From assembly GCA_013001595.1 (NCBI GenBank), contig JABDMH010000073.1, forward strand, positions 175,968-239,967: 64,000 nt of DNA. The letters are read 5' to 3'. The stretch comes from Saprospiraceae bacterium. GTDB lineage: Bacteria; Bacteroidota; Bacteroidia; Chitinophagales; Saprospiraceae. Position 1 is the stretch's first letter. The number at the start of each line of letters is the position of its first letter. The position numbers were made by a program, and so were the translations under genes. Below the pieces are notes generated by a model. That model did no database searches. It saw nothing but the letters and a program-made list of their open reading frames with translations, and was not told the origin of the DNA. Below, one piece after another: positions 36,811-46,338 of the stretch.

Positions 36811-38034
36811 TCATACTCGATATTTTTTAACTAGGGTTGGGTCGGGATCCATTCCTAATCCTATGGTGGTGGGAGCATCGATCATACCGTCCTTTAGTGG
36901 AAATGGTTCGAAAGTAGGGTTAAAATCACGCGCCTTGGCTGGATAGGTTTCGAGTATCTTGGCATTGGGTATGGATGCCAGCGCATGCACATTCATGTGT
37001 GCATACCCATGAGGTGCAATTTCGATATGGAAAGCGGAACAAAGTGCTGCTATCTTTCGCATCTCTGTCAAACCACCTCCTTTGATGGTATCAATATTGA
37101 TGATGTCACAGGAATGGTTCTCTACTAAATCACGAGCACCCCATCTCGTATATTCATTTTCCCCCGCCACAATGGGAATATTGAGTTCGTCTCGTACCTC
37201 CGCATTACCACGCCAATCGTCAGGAGCGACGGGTTCTTCAAACCAATATAAGTCTAGGTCCTCTACCATTTTACCGAAGCGGATGGCTTCATAAGCGGTG
37301 GCGTATCCATTATTGGCATCAATCATTACCCTAGCATCATTACCCAAGGCGTCCACGACATCACGTACCCGCTTTGCATCCTCTTTGGCATCAAGAAAAC
37401 CCACCTTCATTTTCACCACCCTATAGCCCTCTTTTACATAGCTCTCCATCTCTTTGACTAAATCCGAATTCGTTTTGCCCTTCGCGTAATAACCCCCTGC
37501 CGCATAGACGGGAATTTTTTCCCGAAAACTCCCCAGTACTTTGTGAACGGGTAATCCCAACGCCTTTCCCACGATGTCCCAAACACATAGATCGACTGAG
37601 CCGATGGCATGAATTTCCTGTCCCTTGGCCACTGGCTTTCGATTATGAAAAAACATGTGGTGCCACACCTGTTCTGTATTGAGCAGATTGAGGCCTTTGA
37701 TTTTTTTGGCGAAGCCGATCGTTGTGGAGGGCACACCCTTAACCCCTGACCAACCAGTAATCCCTTCGTTTGTGGTAATCTTCAGAAACGTACTGCTGGG
37801 ATAACCACCTCCTGAGGATTTAATGGCATTCCATGTGAGGGGTGTTTTTTGGGGGAATCTAAGCTTGATGATTTCCACATCTTTAATACTGACATACTGA
37901 AGTACATCCATGACCGAATTCCTTAGCCTGGGGTCCACGGATGAAAGATAGCCATCCCCTTTAAGGGCCGGAGCAGCAGTCAAAGCACTTAATGCAAGTC
38001 CAACTTTTTTGATAAAGGCTCTTCTTCTTTTCAT
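36811..38034 (-). CDS. Mandelate racemase/muconate lactonizing (enolase superfamily) enzyme
   Basis: The 407-residue protein has the enolase-superfamily barrel with KMKVGF (catalytic KxK), the metal ligands in MIDANNGY, YWFEEP and VAGENEYTRWG, and a C-terminal IAPHGYAH. Such enzymes dehydrate or racemise sugar acids. The start is ATG 38034 (MKRRRAFIKKVGLALS), which gives a twin-arginine-like signal. The longer frame from TTG 38067 would begin inside a TAAATTTG promoter-like box. An exported acid-sugar dehydratase is unusual and fits a periplasmic pathway (inference). Confidence 0.87.
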   Translation of the reverse strand: MKRRRAFIKKVGLALSALTAAPALKGDGYLSSVDPRLRNSVMDVLQYVSIKDVEIIKLRFPQKTPLTWNAIKSSGGGYPSSTFLKITTNEGITGWSGVKGVPSTTIGFAKKIKGLNLLNTEQVWHHMFFHNRKPVAKGQEIHAIGSVDLCVWDIVGKALGLPVHKVLGSFREKIPVYAAGGYYAKGKTNSDLVKEMESYVKEGYRVVKMKVGFLDAKEDAKRVRDVVDALGNDARVMIDANNGYATAYEAIRFGKMVEDLDLYWFEEPVAPDDWRGNAEVRDELNIPIVAGENEYTRWGARDLVENHSCDIINIDTIKGGGLTEMRKIAALCSAFHIEIAPHGYAHMNVHALASIPNAKILETYPAKARDFNPTFEPFPLKDGMIDAPTTIGLGMDPDPTLVKKYRV

Positions 38035-38064
38035 GAGTCTGGAACTAGTCAGTAGCAATTTAGC

Positions 38065-38072
38065 CAAATTTA
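38065..38072 (-). promoter_or_regulatory. Candidate -7 box for enolase-superfamily gene
   Basis: TAAATTTG on the minus strand matches TAnnTTTG, 31 bases upstream of ATG 38034. A minus-strand TTTG (38087-38090) lies 14 bases upstream, closer than ideal for -33. The box overlaps the alternative TTG start and so argues against it. Confidence 0.45.
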
Positions 38073-38194
38073 ACCCTATTCTTTTTCAAATTCGCCATGG
38101 TAAATTCAGCATTCACTTTGAATTATCCGGAGTCAAGATACAGTTACACCAGCCCTATAGTAGTTGGTGGCGGTCGATTTCAGTCCTACATAAA

Positions 38195-38227
38195 ACGAAA
38201 GAAGGGAACTGTCGTTTGACAGTCCCC
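38195..38227 (-). terminator. Intrinsic terminator after fasciclin gene
   Basis: On the minus strand GGGGACTGTC and GACAGTTCCC form a stem with one bulge around a 4-base loop, followed by a T-rich run (TTCTTTCGTTTTA). It lies about 45 bases beyond the fasciclin stop codon. Confidence 0.7.
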
Positions 38228-38272
38228 CACTTTCGGATTCTAATTATCCTGGAAATTAAATTTCCAGTGCAC

Positions 38273-38752
38273 TTAGTTTTTCATCTGCGATGGTGGCATG
38301 ACCACCTGATCAATGATGTGTACCACACCATTGCTCGCTTCGATATCTGCAGTTGTTACATTGGCATCATTGATTTTAACACCAGTATCGGCCACGGCTA
38401 CGTTAATTTCTTCTCCCTGTACGGTAGGTGAAGTTCCGTCTTCCACGTCAGCAGACAGCACCTTACCAGGTATTACATGGTATGATAGAATTTTCACCAA
38501 TTGTTCCTTATTCTCAGGCATTAGTAGAGATTCCAACTGTCCAGCTGGAAGTGCTGCAAATGCATCATTGGAAGGAGCAAATACCGTTACGGCTTCTTCT
38601 CCACTCAATGTCTCCACTAAATCTGCAGCCTTTACAGCTGTTACAAAAGTCGATAGGTCTGCTTGAGTTTCAGCGGCTTCGATAATGGATTGCGCTGATA
38701 CACTTACGGAAATGCCCACGAACAAACAGAGGGCTGCAATTAATTGCTTCAT
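38273..38752 (-). CDS. Secreted fasciclin-domain protein
   Basis: The 159-residue protein starts at ATG 38752 (MKQLIAALCLFVGISVSVSA), giving a clean signal peptide. A longer frame adds 17 unrelated residues. One fasciclin (FAS1) domain fills the rest, with the H1 motif VTVFAPSNDAFAALPAG and the H2 region VKILSYHVIPGKVL. FAS1 proteins mediate adhesion or bind small ligands at the cell surface. It is monocistronic: a terminator follows and 322 bases separate it from its upstream neighbour. Confidence 0.95.
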   Translation of the reverse strand: MKQLIAALCLFVGISVSVSAQSIIEAAETQADLSTFVTAVKAADLVETLSGEEAVTVFAPSNDAFAALPAGQLESLLMPENKEQLVKILSYHVIPGKVLSADVEDGTSPTVQGEEINVAVADTGVKINDANVTTADIEASNGVVHIIDQVVMPPSQMKN

Positions 38753-38980
38753 AATCAAAATGTTGTTTAGGTTAATAATTATTAATAAAAAAGTAAGAGT
38801 CAACTAGGTCCTGCAGCATGATGCCGCGGACAGAATGGTTCGTAAGAAAAATTGAAAAACTATTTGAGAGTGGTCACCTACCTAGCAGATAAGTATGAGG
38901 ATAACGCTCATTGAATTCAAGATCATATGTGACCAAATGTTAAAGTTTTAGAATTTATGGTTTTTCTTCCCTAGTGGAGT

Positions 38981-39018
38981 CAAAAAAGCCTCTGCTCAAT
39001 CCATGTGAGCAGAGGCTG
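38981..39018 (-). terminator. Intrinsic terminator after coiled-coil lipoprotein gene
   Basis: AGCCTCTGCTCA and TGAGCAGAGGCT form a perfect 12-bp stem with a 7-base loop. On the minus strand six T residues follow at once. It lies 57 bases beyond the lipoprotein stop. Confidence 0.9.
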
Positions 39019-39074
39019 TTGGTTTTCTTTACGTCAATCTCTAATCGTGCAACGGTTGCACAATGAAACATTTC

Positions 39075-39512
39075 CTAGCCATTATCAGCAGGTGTTTCAA
39101 CATCGAGGGCTTTAATTGAGTTTTCGATGTTTTTAGCCAGTTGTTTGGCATCCATCTTAAACTGATCCCAATCCGTATTCATATCTGCACCAAGTTGCTG
39201 CATTCTTTGAGACAGTTTTTGACCTTCTGCCTCGAGCTTGGTCTTGGCATCCTGAAGTTTCTCCTGTGTTGCTTCATCTGCATCCGCCATCTTAGCTTCA
39301 ATTTTGGCCAATTGACTATCAAGGCTTTCTTGTACAGACTGCATCTGTAGCTTTAATTCAGACATCTCCTGTTGTACTTGAAGATTGACTTCCTCCACTT
39401 TGTCTTCGACTACGTCTTTTGATTCGGTAGCATTGCTGCAGGCAGATAGACCAAGCGTGGCCACTACTGCCATGGCCAACAACTGGCCGCTGATTTTTTG
39501 ATAATTTATCAT
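39075..39512 (-). CDS. Small coiled-coil lipoprotein
   Basis: The 145-residue protein has a lipoprotein signal with lipobox LSAC (Cys near residue 25). The rest, about residues 35-135, is a continuous acidic alpha-helical coiled coil rich in Glu, Gln, Lys and Leu. It resembles periplasmic apolipoprotein-like or Lpp-like helical lipoproteins in build only. No enzyme motif. It stands alone between two terminators. Function unknown; perhaps a spacer or envelope stress protein. Confidence 0.8.
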   Translation of the reverse strand: MINYQKISGQLLAMAVVATLGLSACSNATESKDVVEDKVEEVNLQVQQEMSELKLQMQSVQESLDSQLAKIEAKMADADEATQEKLQDAKTKLEAEGQKLSQRMQQLGADMNTDWDQFKMDAKQLAKNIENSIKALDVETPADNG

Positions 39513-39680
39513 TTTGATACTTCATTGTGGATGGCCAGGTGTAACATGCTGCCCATCCGGTTAAAAAAATTGTGATCCGGCTGTATAACGAACTTTGTTT
39601 TCTTTCTATTTGTAAAAAACCAGATTTTTTGTAAAATCCTTTGCAACAGCCTTACTATCAGCTACATAGGTGTTTGGCCA

Positions 39681-39714
39681 AATAGAAAAAGGGCCGACAC
39701 CCTTGTTGCGACCC
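39681..39714 (-). terminator. Intrinsic terminator after peptidase/propeller/barrel gene
   Basis: On the minus strand GGGTCG and CGGCCC (one G-T pair) form a stem around a 12-base loop that itself may pair in part, followed by TTTTTCTATTT. It lies about 40 bases beyond the stop at 39755. Confidence 0.65.
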
Positions 39715-39754
39715 TTAGATTTCATTCCAAAAAGAGCAGTAGTGATTTAATCGA

Positions 39755-42700
39755 TTACCAGCCAGGCACGAAATTCAATCCAAAATTCCATCCTGCTCCC
39801 TCACGCAGTGGCTTAGCATAATAGGGTTCCAGGATCATTGCTCCAAACAGGTTAATCCTGCAGGAAATACCCGTACTCATCACCGGCTGAGGTTCAAGTG
39901 TTCCTCCCTCCCCAAACTGATCATTATCCTTCCAAGCCATACCGAAATCGAAAAACGCCGCCAGCTCAGTGATTAAGAGTCCAGATTTAATTAAAGAGAG
40001 CCTTTCCGGACCCGTAAATGGAAGCCTTATCTCCGCATTGCCCACTAATAATTTTGATCCTTCCAGTTGCTCCAAAGTCAATCCCTGGACGTCATTAGTA
40101 CGACCCAATGCACCAGAACTATATCCCCTTACTAAAGTTGGATCTATACTGTAAAGAAATCCTAGGGTTCGCACGTTGGCGTCATTGCCATATCTGCCAT
40201 AATGTAAAGCGCGAAAACTGACATTAAACTTATCAAACCAGAAGTATTTACGCAAATCCACTAAGATGGTCGAATAGGAAAAGTCTCCTACATAATGGTC
40301 GGCACCGATGCGATATCGGTAACCTTGAAGGGCTGAAGTCAACCCAAAGTTTGAATTATCACCCACTAGCGCCAAGCCAGTACTATAGAGGTTAAAACCA
40401 GGTATGCTAGGCTGCCGCTCTCGATCCTGTCCAATATAATTTCCAGGAAATAAGTCATTTCCTGACTGCAAGATCGTGTAGTAGTTATTGTATTGATCAA
40501 CCCTCGAGCTATAGCGAGTGAAAGCAAGATTTGACTCTAGCCTCAGGGTACGGGAAAAGGTATACTGTGCCAGGGCTGAAGCTCCATCGATAAAGTATCT
40601 GACTGTAGTATAAGGGTAGTTGAACACGTCAAAGGTCCCTGAGTTGGTCTCCAATTGGTCTTGACGACGGTCTTGATAGTAGCTGTAGCGAATTGGTATG
40701 TGCTGTAGACCGAATCCGTATCCGATTTTCTTTCTTGTATTTACGTACCTGACCTGACCTCCAAAATCATAGATCTCGCCATTCATTGCCAAGCTGGAAA
40801 ATATCTGATTATATCCCAGTACATCACTGAATAACATATCCACGCCACCCGCCAAACCAGTGTTGGTGCCAAAAGTATTGCTTGTTCCAACTCCAACTCC
40901 AGCTCCACCACCAATGTAATCCAATTTGAAATTAGGCCGATATTTTACAGGTACGATCTCTTTCTTATCTATAGTCCTAGTGTCGTCCAGGTTAGCAAGC
41001 GCTGGATTCACTCGGTCACTCTGACCCAGATTTCCTGGTGGTAGTATGGCTGCACTCATATCCACATCATCCGTTGCAACTACAATTTGTTCCATTCGGG
41101 TGGGTGCCGCTCTTTGTACATTGTAACTGTCGCCCAGAAAGTGTGTATATAGGAGCGTATTGCCTCTTTTGTTAATGGATATTGCTGGGGAATATTTGGT
41201 AATGCCACTAACACCGGTTATTAAATCTGTCAGTTGAGTGATGTGGCTACTATCTGGATGGTAACGGTAAATATTCCGGAAACCATCTCGGTCAGAAAGA
41301 AAATATAAATGATCATTTTCATCCCACACCGGATTCATATTATCAGCACCACGAAAGACATCCAGGTTTTCTATTTCCCTCGACGCCAAATCCATGACCG
41401 CCAAGTTGTATTTCCACTTCCCATCGGTTCTGCCTTCCTTCATACTCACCCTATCGGTAGCAAAGGCTATGCGATCGCCATCATATGCAAAAGTGGGTTG
41501 AATTTCTGCAAAGTCATCATTCGTAAGTTGTCTCGTTGATTTGGTCCTTAAATTGACCGCAAACAAATCTGGCTGTCCATTTACTAAGCCATTCACAATG
41601 ATGGTTCTACCATCGGGGGACCAAGTGGGGTTGCTGAATGCCGGTACATCTTTGAGGGGAAAAACTTCGACCTCTTTTCCGCTTTCCACCTCCGTGATCA
41701 CCAGATAGTTGCGACCTTTCTTAAAGATGACATAGGCAAATTGACGGCTGTTAGACGACCAGGTACCGGCAGATTCCAAAAAGTGGAGATGATCAATATT
41801 GCCTTTTTTTGTAGTACTAGCTACCTTTCGCAAAATCTTCCCTGTACGCAAGTCTGCCAAAAACAGGTCGGTAGTGAAGATGCTTTTTTCACTCAAAAAG
41901 ACCACATACCTACCATTGGGACTGATGGCGGGTGCAATATTGAGCTTGCCCGAATTTTCATCAGAGAGAAATTTTCGCCCTTCTCCCCGTTTTTTCTTGC
42001 CCTTGAACATCGGTTCGTAGTGATCCTTTAGGGTTTTGACCCATGCCTCTGACAAATCTTCCAGCGGAATACCCAGCACCATAGGCACTGCATTCTCAAT
42101 ACCGAACTTGGCAGTGGCGATGAACAAGGGTTTAATAACCTCATCTCCATAAATACCGGTTAGGAAGGACCAAAATGCTTGACCATATCTATAGGGAAAA
42201 TATCGGGGATCACGAGATAGGTCCCTAAGTGAGGGGATGTTTTCACTAACTACCGCATTGCGCATCCACATAGCTGTGTGTGCATCCGTCCTACCAAGAG
42301 ACATATACTCGGCCATTCCTTCGACAATCCAAAGGGGAAGGTTACGTAGAGATTGCAGGCCGGTCGAATCGCCACTGAGCAACATATTAAATTGGAATGC
42401 GTGCACCATCTCGTGTCCAAGTACATGAAAGGTCTGCTGATTTGACATGGCAACCGGCATAACGACCCGGTTTTTCAAACCCTCAGTGACCCCTCCAGTA
42501 CTCACGCCGATCTGACCAGATATCGTACTTGTTTGTTGAAAATCTGCATGATTATTATAAAAGACCAGTGGATTCTTACGATGGAAAGTGTCCCTTAGCA
42601 GATCACTATGCAGATCATACCACAATTCAGACCACTGCATCAATTTTGTCAGTTCGTCCTTGTTCTTCAGGTAATGATAGACCTGAAAATGTGGACTCTC

Positions 42701-42823
42701 CGCGACCTTAAAATCAAAGTTGGTATACCTTGGCTTATTCTTACCGAAGTACTGTGCAGACAAATGGGTCAAAGAAAGAATTGACACCAATATAGAGACG
42801 GAAATCAATCTGATCATTTTCAT
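39755..42823 (-). CDS. Peptidase-like, TolB-type propeller and outer-membrane barrel fusion
   Basis: The 1022-residue protein has a signal peptide (about 1-23). A gluzincin-like N-terminal domain follows, with HEMVH at 137-141 and a downstream WIVEGMAEY that can supply the third zinc ligand. A TolB/WD40-like propeller (about 285-590) repeats ISPNGRYVVFLS, WSPDGRTIIVNG and similar units. The C-terminal 370 residues are beta-strand-rich with glycine turns and end in FVPGW, as in BamA/D15-type barrels. So the protein probably sits in the outer membrane with protease and propeller domains in the periplasm. Substrate unknown. Confidence 0.82.
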   Translation of the reverse strand: MKMIRLISVSILVSILSLTHLSAQYFGKNKPRYTNFDFKVAESPHFQVYHYLKNKDELTKLMQWSELWYDLHSDLLRDTFHRKNPLVFYNNHADFQQTSTISGQIGVSTGGVTEGLKNRVVMPVAMSNQQTFHVLGHEMVHAFQFNMLLSGDSTGLQSLRNLPLWIVEGMAEYMSLGRTDAHTAMWMRNAVVSENIPSLRDLSRDPRYFPYRYGQAFWSFLTGIYGDEVIKPLFIATAKFGIENAVPMVLGIPLEDLSEAWVKTLKDHYEPMFKGKKKRGEGRKFLSDENSGKLNIAPAISPNGRYVVFLSEKSIFTTDLFLADLRTGKILRKVASTTKKGNIDHLHFLESAGTWSSNSRQFAYVIFKKGRNYLVITEVESGKEVEVFPLKDVPAFSNPTWSPDGRTIIVNGLVNGQPDLFAVNLRTKSTRQLTNDDFAEIQPTFAYDGDRIAFATDRVSMKEGRTDGKWKYNLAVMDLASREIENLDVFRGADNMNPVWDENDHLYFLSDRDGFRNIYRYHPDSSHITQLTDLITGVSGITKYSPAISINKRGNTLLYTHFLGDSYNVQRAAPTRMEQIVVATDDVDMSAAILPPGNLGQSDRVNPALANLDDTRTIDKKEIVPVKYRPNFKLDYIGGGAGVGVGTSNTFGTNTGLAGGVDMLFSDVLGYNQIFSSLAMNGEIYDFGGQVRYVNTRKKIGYGFGLQHIPIRYSYYQDRRQDQLETNSGTFDVFNYPYTTVRYFIDGASALAQYTFSRTLRLESNLAFTRYSSRVDQYNNYYTILQSGNDLFPGNYIGQDRERQPSIPGFNLYSTGLALVGDNSNFGLTSALQGYRYRIGADHYVGDFSYSTILVDLRKYFWFDKFNVSFRALHYGRYGNDANVRTLGFLYSIDPTLVRGYSSGALGRTNDVQGLTLEQLEGSKLLVGNAEIRLPFTGPERLSLIKSGLLITELAAFFDFGMAWKDNDQFGEGGTLEPQPVMSTGISCRINLFGAMILEPYYAKPLREGAGWNFGLNFVPGW

Positions 42824-43181
42824 AGTGGCGGCGATTTCAAAAGCAGCATTTCTATATATCTGAGGTTATGGAAAATACTGCTGTCAAGTTAAAAGATTCT
42901 TAAGTGTGAACTTTCTTCATACACATTTTTTTAACGCTAGATGGACAAACTAGGGTCAAGGATAATTCCTTGAGTGGTTAATGATACAGACACCGATTGC
43001 GCCAAATATGTTTGGCTAAAGGGCATGTCTTACTTAGAATTTTAGAGGATTTTAAGGTTTTTAACCAGAATTTAAGGAGAATAAAACACTTCCTTAAGGC
43101 ATTGATTATCTTTGGTCTACTGCTGTCCACACGGTCGGCAACGCACCCTATTTCTGCAATTTTAAAGTCACGTAACTCCTG
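42824..43181. other. Divergent intergenic region upstream of clpB
   Basis: 358 bases between the barrel fusion gene (minus) and clpB (plus). It contains a TAnnTTTG box at 43107-43114 and some A/T-rich direct repetition (GAATTTTAGAGGATTTTAAGG region near 43037-43058). No heat-shock operator of the CIRCE type was found. Confidence 0.5.
43107..43114 (+). promoter_or_regulatory. Candidate -7 box for clpB
   Basis: TATCTTTG matches TAnnTTTG about 67 bases upstream of the clpB ATG. No -33 box at the expected spacing. Confidence 0.4.
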
Positions 43182-45959
43182 ATGACATACGATAATTTTA
43201 CAATCAAAGCCCAAGAGGCCATCTACAAAGGTCAGCAACTCGCCGGCAGTTTGGAACAACAACAGGTGGACACAACTCATTTGCTCCTCTCGCTGATGCA
43301 GGCCGATGAGCAACTTACAGAATTTCTCATGGGCAAGGTCGGTATCGACGGCACCAGGCTAAAGGCAAAATTGGCTGAGGAGATTAAGAAATATCCAAAA
43401 GTAGAAGGAGCAGAAAAGCAGTACTTGACCAACGATGCCAATAAGGCCCTTGCGGCTGCCAAGAAACTGTTGAAATCCTTTGGTGACGAGTATATTTCTC
43501 TCGAACTCATCTTGCTGGGCATACTACAGGGAAAAGACAAGGCAGCAATCCTACTCAAAGATATGGGAGCGACGGAAAAGGCGCTGAAAGCCGCCATTAT
43601 CGAGTTGCGGAAAGGCCGGAAGATTACCGATCAGCAGAGCGACAACGAATATAATGCCTTAAAGAAGTATGCGATCAACCTTAATGAAAGGGCTGAAAGT
43701 GGCAAGCTGGATCCGATCATAGGGCGTGATGAAGAAATACGGCGGATCATGCATATTCTCTCCAGACGGAAGAAAAACAACCCCATTTTAGTGGGCGATG
43801 CAGGAGTGGGAAAAACCGCCATTGTAGAAGGCATTGCTTGGCGAATTGTTAAGCAGGATGTGCCCGAAAACTTGCGCTCCAAAAATATTTTTGTCTTGGA
43901 TCTTGCTGCTCTCGTGGCAGGGGCCAAATTCAAGGGTGAGTTTGAAGAACGGTTGAAGGCAGTGATCAAAGAAGTGAAAGAATCCGATGGTGAAGTCATC
44001 CTATTTATTGATGAAATCCACTCGCTCATTGGTGCCGGCGGTGGCCAGGGTGGTATGGATGCTGCAAATATTCTAAAACCTGCATTGGCACGAGGTGAAT
44101 TGCGAACCATTGGTGCCACCACGGCAGACGAATACCAAAAGTATTTTGAAAAAGACAAAGCCTTAGTACGGCGTTTTCAGACAGTGTATATCGAAGAACC
44201 CTCCACAGAGGATACCATCTCGATACTACGTGGCATTCAGGAAAAATATGAAGTCTACCATAAGATAGATATCCTGGATGAGGCCCTGATTGCTGCAGCA
44301 GAACTTTCTCATCGGTACATTACCGAAAGAAAACTTCCTGATAAAGCCATTGACCTCATTGATGAAGCTGCGGCTAAACTTCGGCTCGAGCTCGACTCCG
44401 TGCCAGAAGAAATCGACGATTGGGAGCGCAGAGTTACTCAACTGGAAATTGAACGCGAAGCCATCAAACGTGAGGGGGATCAAAAAAAACTGAACGCCAT
44501 TGGTGAACAAATTGCCAATGCAAAAGAAAAAAGGGATTCACTGAGGGCGAGTTGGGAAAATGAAAAGACAATTGTTGATGCAGTACAAAACATTAAGAAA
44601 ACCATAGAAGAATTAGAGCAGCAAGCAGACAAAGCAGAACGGGATAGCGATTATGAGACGGTGGCCAAATTGCGCTATGGTCAAATAAAGGAGGAAGAAA
44701 AACGCTTGGCCGAGGCCGAAAGGAAGTTGGATAACCTCCCCAGTGAGGGCCGATTCACTAATGAAGAAGTAACCGCTGCAGAAATTGCCGATGTTGTGTC
44801 CAGATGGACTGGCATACCAGTGCAAAAGATGCTACAGAGTGAAAAAACCAAATTACTGACGCTGGAAGATGAAATCGGAGATCACCTCATCGGTCAGCAT
44901 GAAGCAGTTCAAGCGGTATCCGATGCGGTCAGGAGAAGCCGGGCAGGTCTGCAGGATCCTAATAAACCGATTGGATCCTTTATCTTTCTCGGACCTACAG
45001 GTGTAGGTAAAACAGAACTGGCTAAGACCCTGGCGGAAGTGCTTTTTGATGACCAAAAGGCCATCACGCGGATTGATATGAGTGAGTATCAAGAGAAACA
45101 CTCGGTATCAAGACTAGTAGGCGCTCCTCCTGGCTATGTGGGGTATGATGAAGGTGGTCAGCTTACCGAAGCAGTTAGGCGCAGGCCATACAGCATCATC
45201 TTATTGGACGAAATTGAAAAAGCGCACCCCGATACCTTTAACATCCTCCTACAAGTTTTAGATGATGGCCGACTGACCGATAACAAGGGCAGGGTAGCAA
45301 ACTTCAAGAACACAATCGTGATCATGACCTCTAATATGGGCGCCGAAGTCATTTTGGAAAATTTTGAAGATTTGCAGGCCGTGGGAGATGAGCATCGACA
45401 GGAAATTATTGACGCTACCAAAGAGGAGGTCTTTAATCTGCTGAAGGAACACTTGCGTCCAGAGTTCCTCAACCGAATCGATGAAAAGATCATGTTTCAG
45501 CCCCTCACCAAGGGTGAAATCAAACAAATCGCCCGTCTACTTTTACGCAAAGTGGAGAAAAACCTCAGCTATCAAGAATTGAAAATTGAATTGACGGAGG
45601 CTGCATTGAACTTGCTGGCCAACCTGGGATATGATCCTCAATTTGGAGCTCGACCCCTCAAAAGGGTCATTGAGAAAGAACTCGTCAATGAACTATCAAA
45701 ACAGGTTTTGGCGGGTACCTTCACTGCCGGTGAAACCATCTACGTGGACGCTATAAATCGAGCCTTCGTATTCAATGAGGAAAAAGGAATCATTTCCAAA
45801 CCGGACCCGACGAAGAAAACTCAATCAGCTCACAAGGCTAAAGCTCATAAGTCCGAAGACAAGAAATCGACCGAAGAACGAGAGAAACAAATCAAAGAAT
45901 TGGAAAGAGCCACCGAAGATGTCAAGGATGCGGTAAATGATTTAAAGAAGGATAGTTAG
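43182..45959 (+). CDS. clpB: Disaggregase ClpB (Hsp100)
   Basis: The hexameric AAA+ chaperone solubilises aggregates with DnaK. The 925-residue protein has the Clp N-domain (about 1-145), first ATPase with GDAGVGKT near residue 205, a coiled-coil middle domain (about 400-530) that distinguishes ClpB from ClpA, and second ATPase with GPTGVGKT near residue 604. The C-terminus carries an unusual charged extension of about 50 residues (Lys/Glu/Ser-rich). No ClpP-binding loop was identified. Length exceeds E. coli ClpB (857) mainly through the tail and a longer middle domain. Confidence 0.95.
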   Translation: MTYDNFTIKAQEAIYKGQQLAGSLEQQQVDTTHLLLSLMQADEQLTEFLMGKVGIDGTRLKAKLAEEIKKYPKVEGAEKQYLTNDANKALAAAKKLLKSFGDEYISLELILLGILQGKDKAAILLKDMGATEKALKAAIIELRKGRKITDQQSDNEYNALKKYAINLNERAESGKLDPIIGRDEEIRRIMHILSRRKKNNPILVGDAGVGKTAIVEGIAWRIVKQDVPENLRSKNIFVLDLAALVAGAKFKGEFEERLKAVIKEVKESDGEVILFIDEIHSLIGAGGGQGGMDAANILKPALARGELRTIGATTADEYQKYFEKDKALVRRFQTVYIEEPSTEDTISILRGIQEKYEVYHKIDILDEALIAAAELSHRYITERKLPDKAIDLIDEAAAKLRLELDSVPEEIDDWERRVTQLEIEREAIKREGDQKKLNAIGEQIANAKEKRDSLRASWENEKTIVDAVQNIKKTIEELEQQADKAERDSDYETVAKLRYGQIKEEEKRLAEAERKLDNLPSEGRFTNEEVTAAEIADVVSRWTGIPVQKMLQSEKTKLLTLEDEIGDHLIGQHEAVQAVSDAVRRSRAGLQDPNKPIGSFIFLGPTGVGKTELAKTLAEVLFDDQKAITRIDMSEYQEKHSVSRLVGAPPGYVGYDEGGQLTEAVRRRPYSIILLDEIEKAHPDTFNILLQVLDDGRLTDNKGRVANFKNTIVIMTSNMGAEVILENFEDLQAVGDEHRQEIIDATKEEVFNLLKEHLRPEFLNRIDEKIMFQPLTKGEIKQIARLLLRKVEKNLSYQELKIELTEAALNLLANLGYDPQFGARPLKRVIEKELVNELSKQVLAGTFTAGETIYVDAINRAFVFNEEKGIISKPDPTKKTQSAHKAKAHKSEDKKSTEEREKQIKELERATEDVKDAVNDLKKDS

Positions 45960-45979
45960 CTCTAAGCAGAGCACCACTC

Positions 45980-46153
45980 CTAGAGTTGTTCCTTAATGAA
46001 GAATAGAACGGCCAACCAGATTAGACCTTTGATCAAAAAGAATAGAAATCCAACAATACCGATCTTCTTGAGATAGGATTTCCATTTAGGTATATCCTTG
46101 GCATCTATTTTCTTGCTTTGATTAATGGTAGAGCGACTTTCCATAATGTTCAT
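45980..46153 (-). CDS. Small single-pass membrane protein
   Basis: A 57-residue frame from ATG 46153 to TAG 45980-45982. The N-terminal half is polar (MNIMESRSTINQSKKIDAKD). It is followed by WKSYLKKIGIVGFLFFLIKG and a hydrophobic segment, which together form one transmembrane helix (about 31-52). The second ATG (46144) could also be used. The KKIG(x)VGFLFFLIKGLIW pattern resembles, from memory, small unnamed proteins in other Bacteroidota. It converges on clpB, 20 bases from the clpB stop. Function unknown. Confidence 0.65.
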   Translation of the reverse strand: MNIMESRSTINQSKKIDAKDIPKWKSYLKKIGIVGFLFFLIKGLIWLAVLFFIKEQL

Positions 46154-46338
46154 AACAACCTAATTCGAATCCAGTTTGCTTTTTGTGCCAGATATTTGCA
46201 CTTGGGTATTTAGCACTCAAGGTCTTGGACAACTCCGCATGTGCACCAGGCATTGACCATCAGCTAAGCTCATGCCCTACCTCTGCACCCTAAGTAAAGT
46301 TACCAGATAAATCCCAATTTTCACAAAGAAGGCAAACC

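Noticed and set aside
42978..43313. 111-codon minus-strand frame
   Set aside because: It runs antisense into the conserved start of clpB. Composition is not protein-like.
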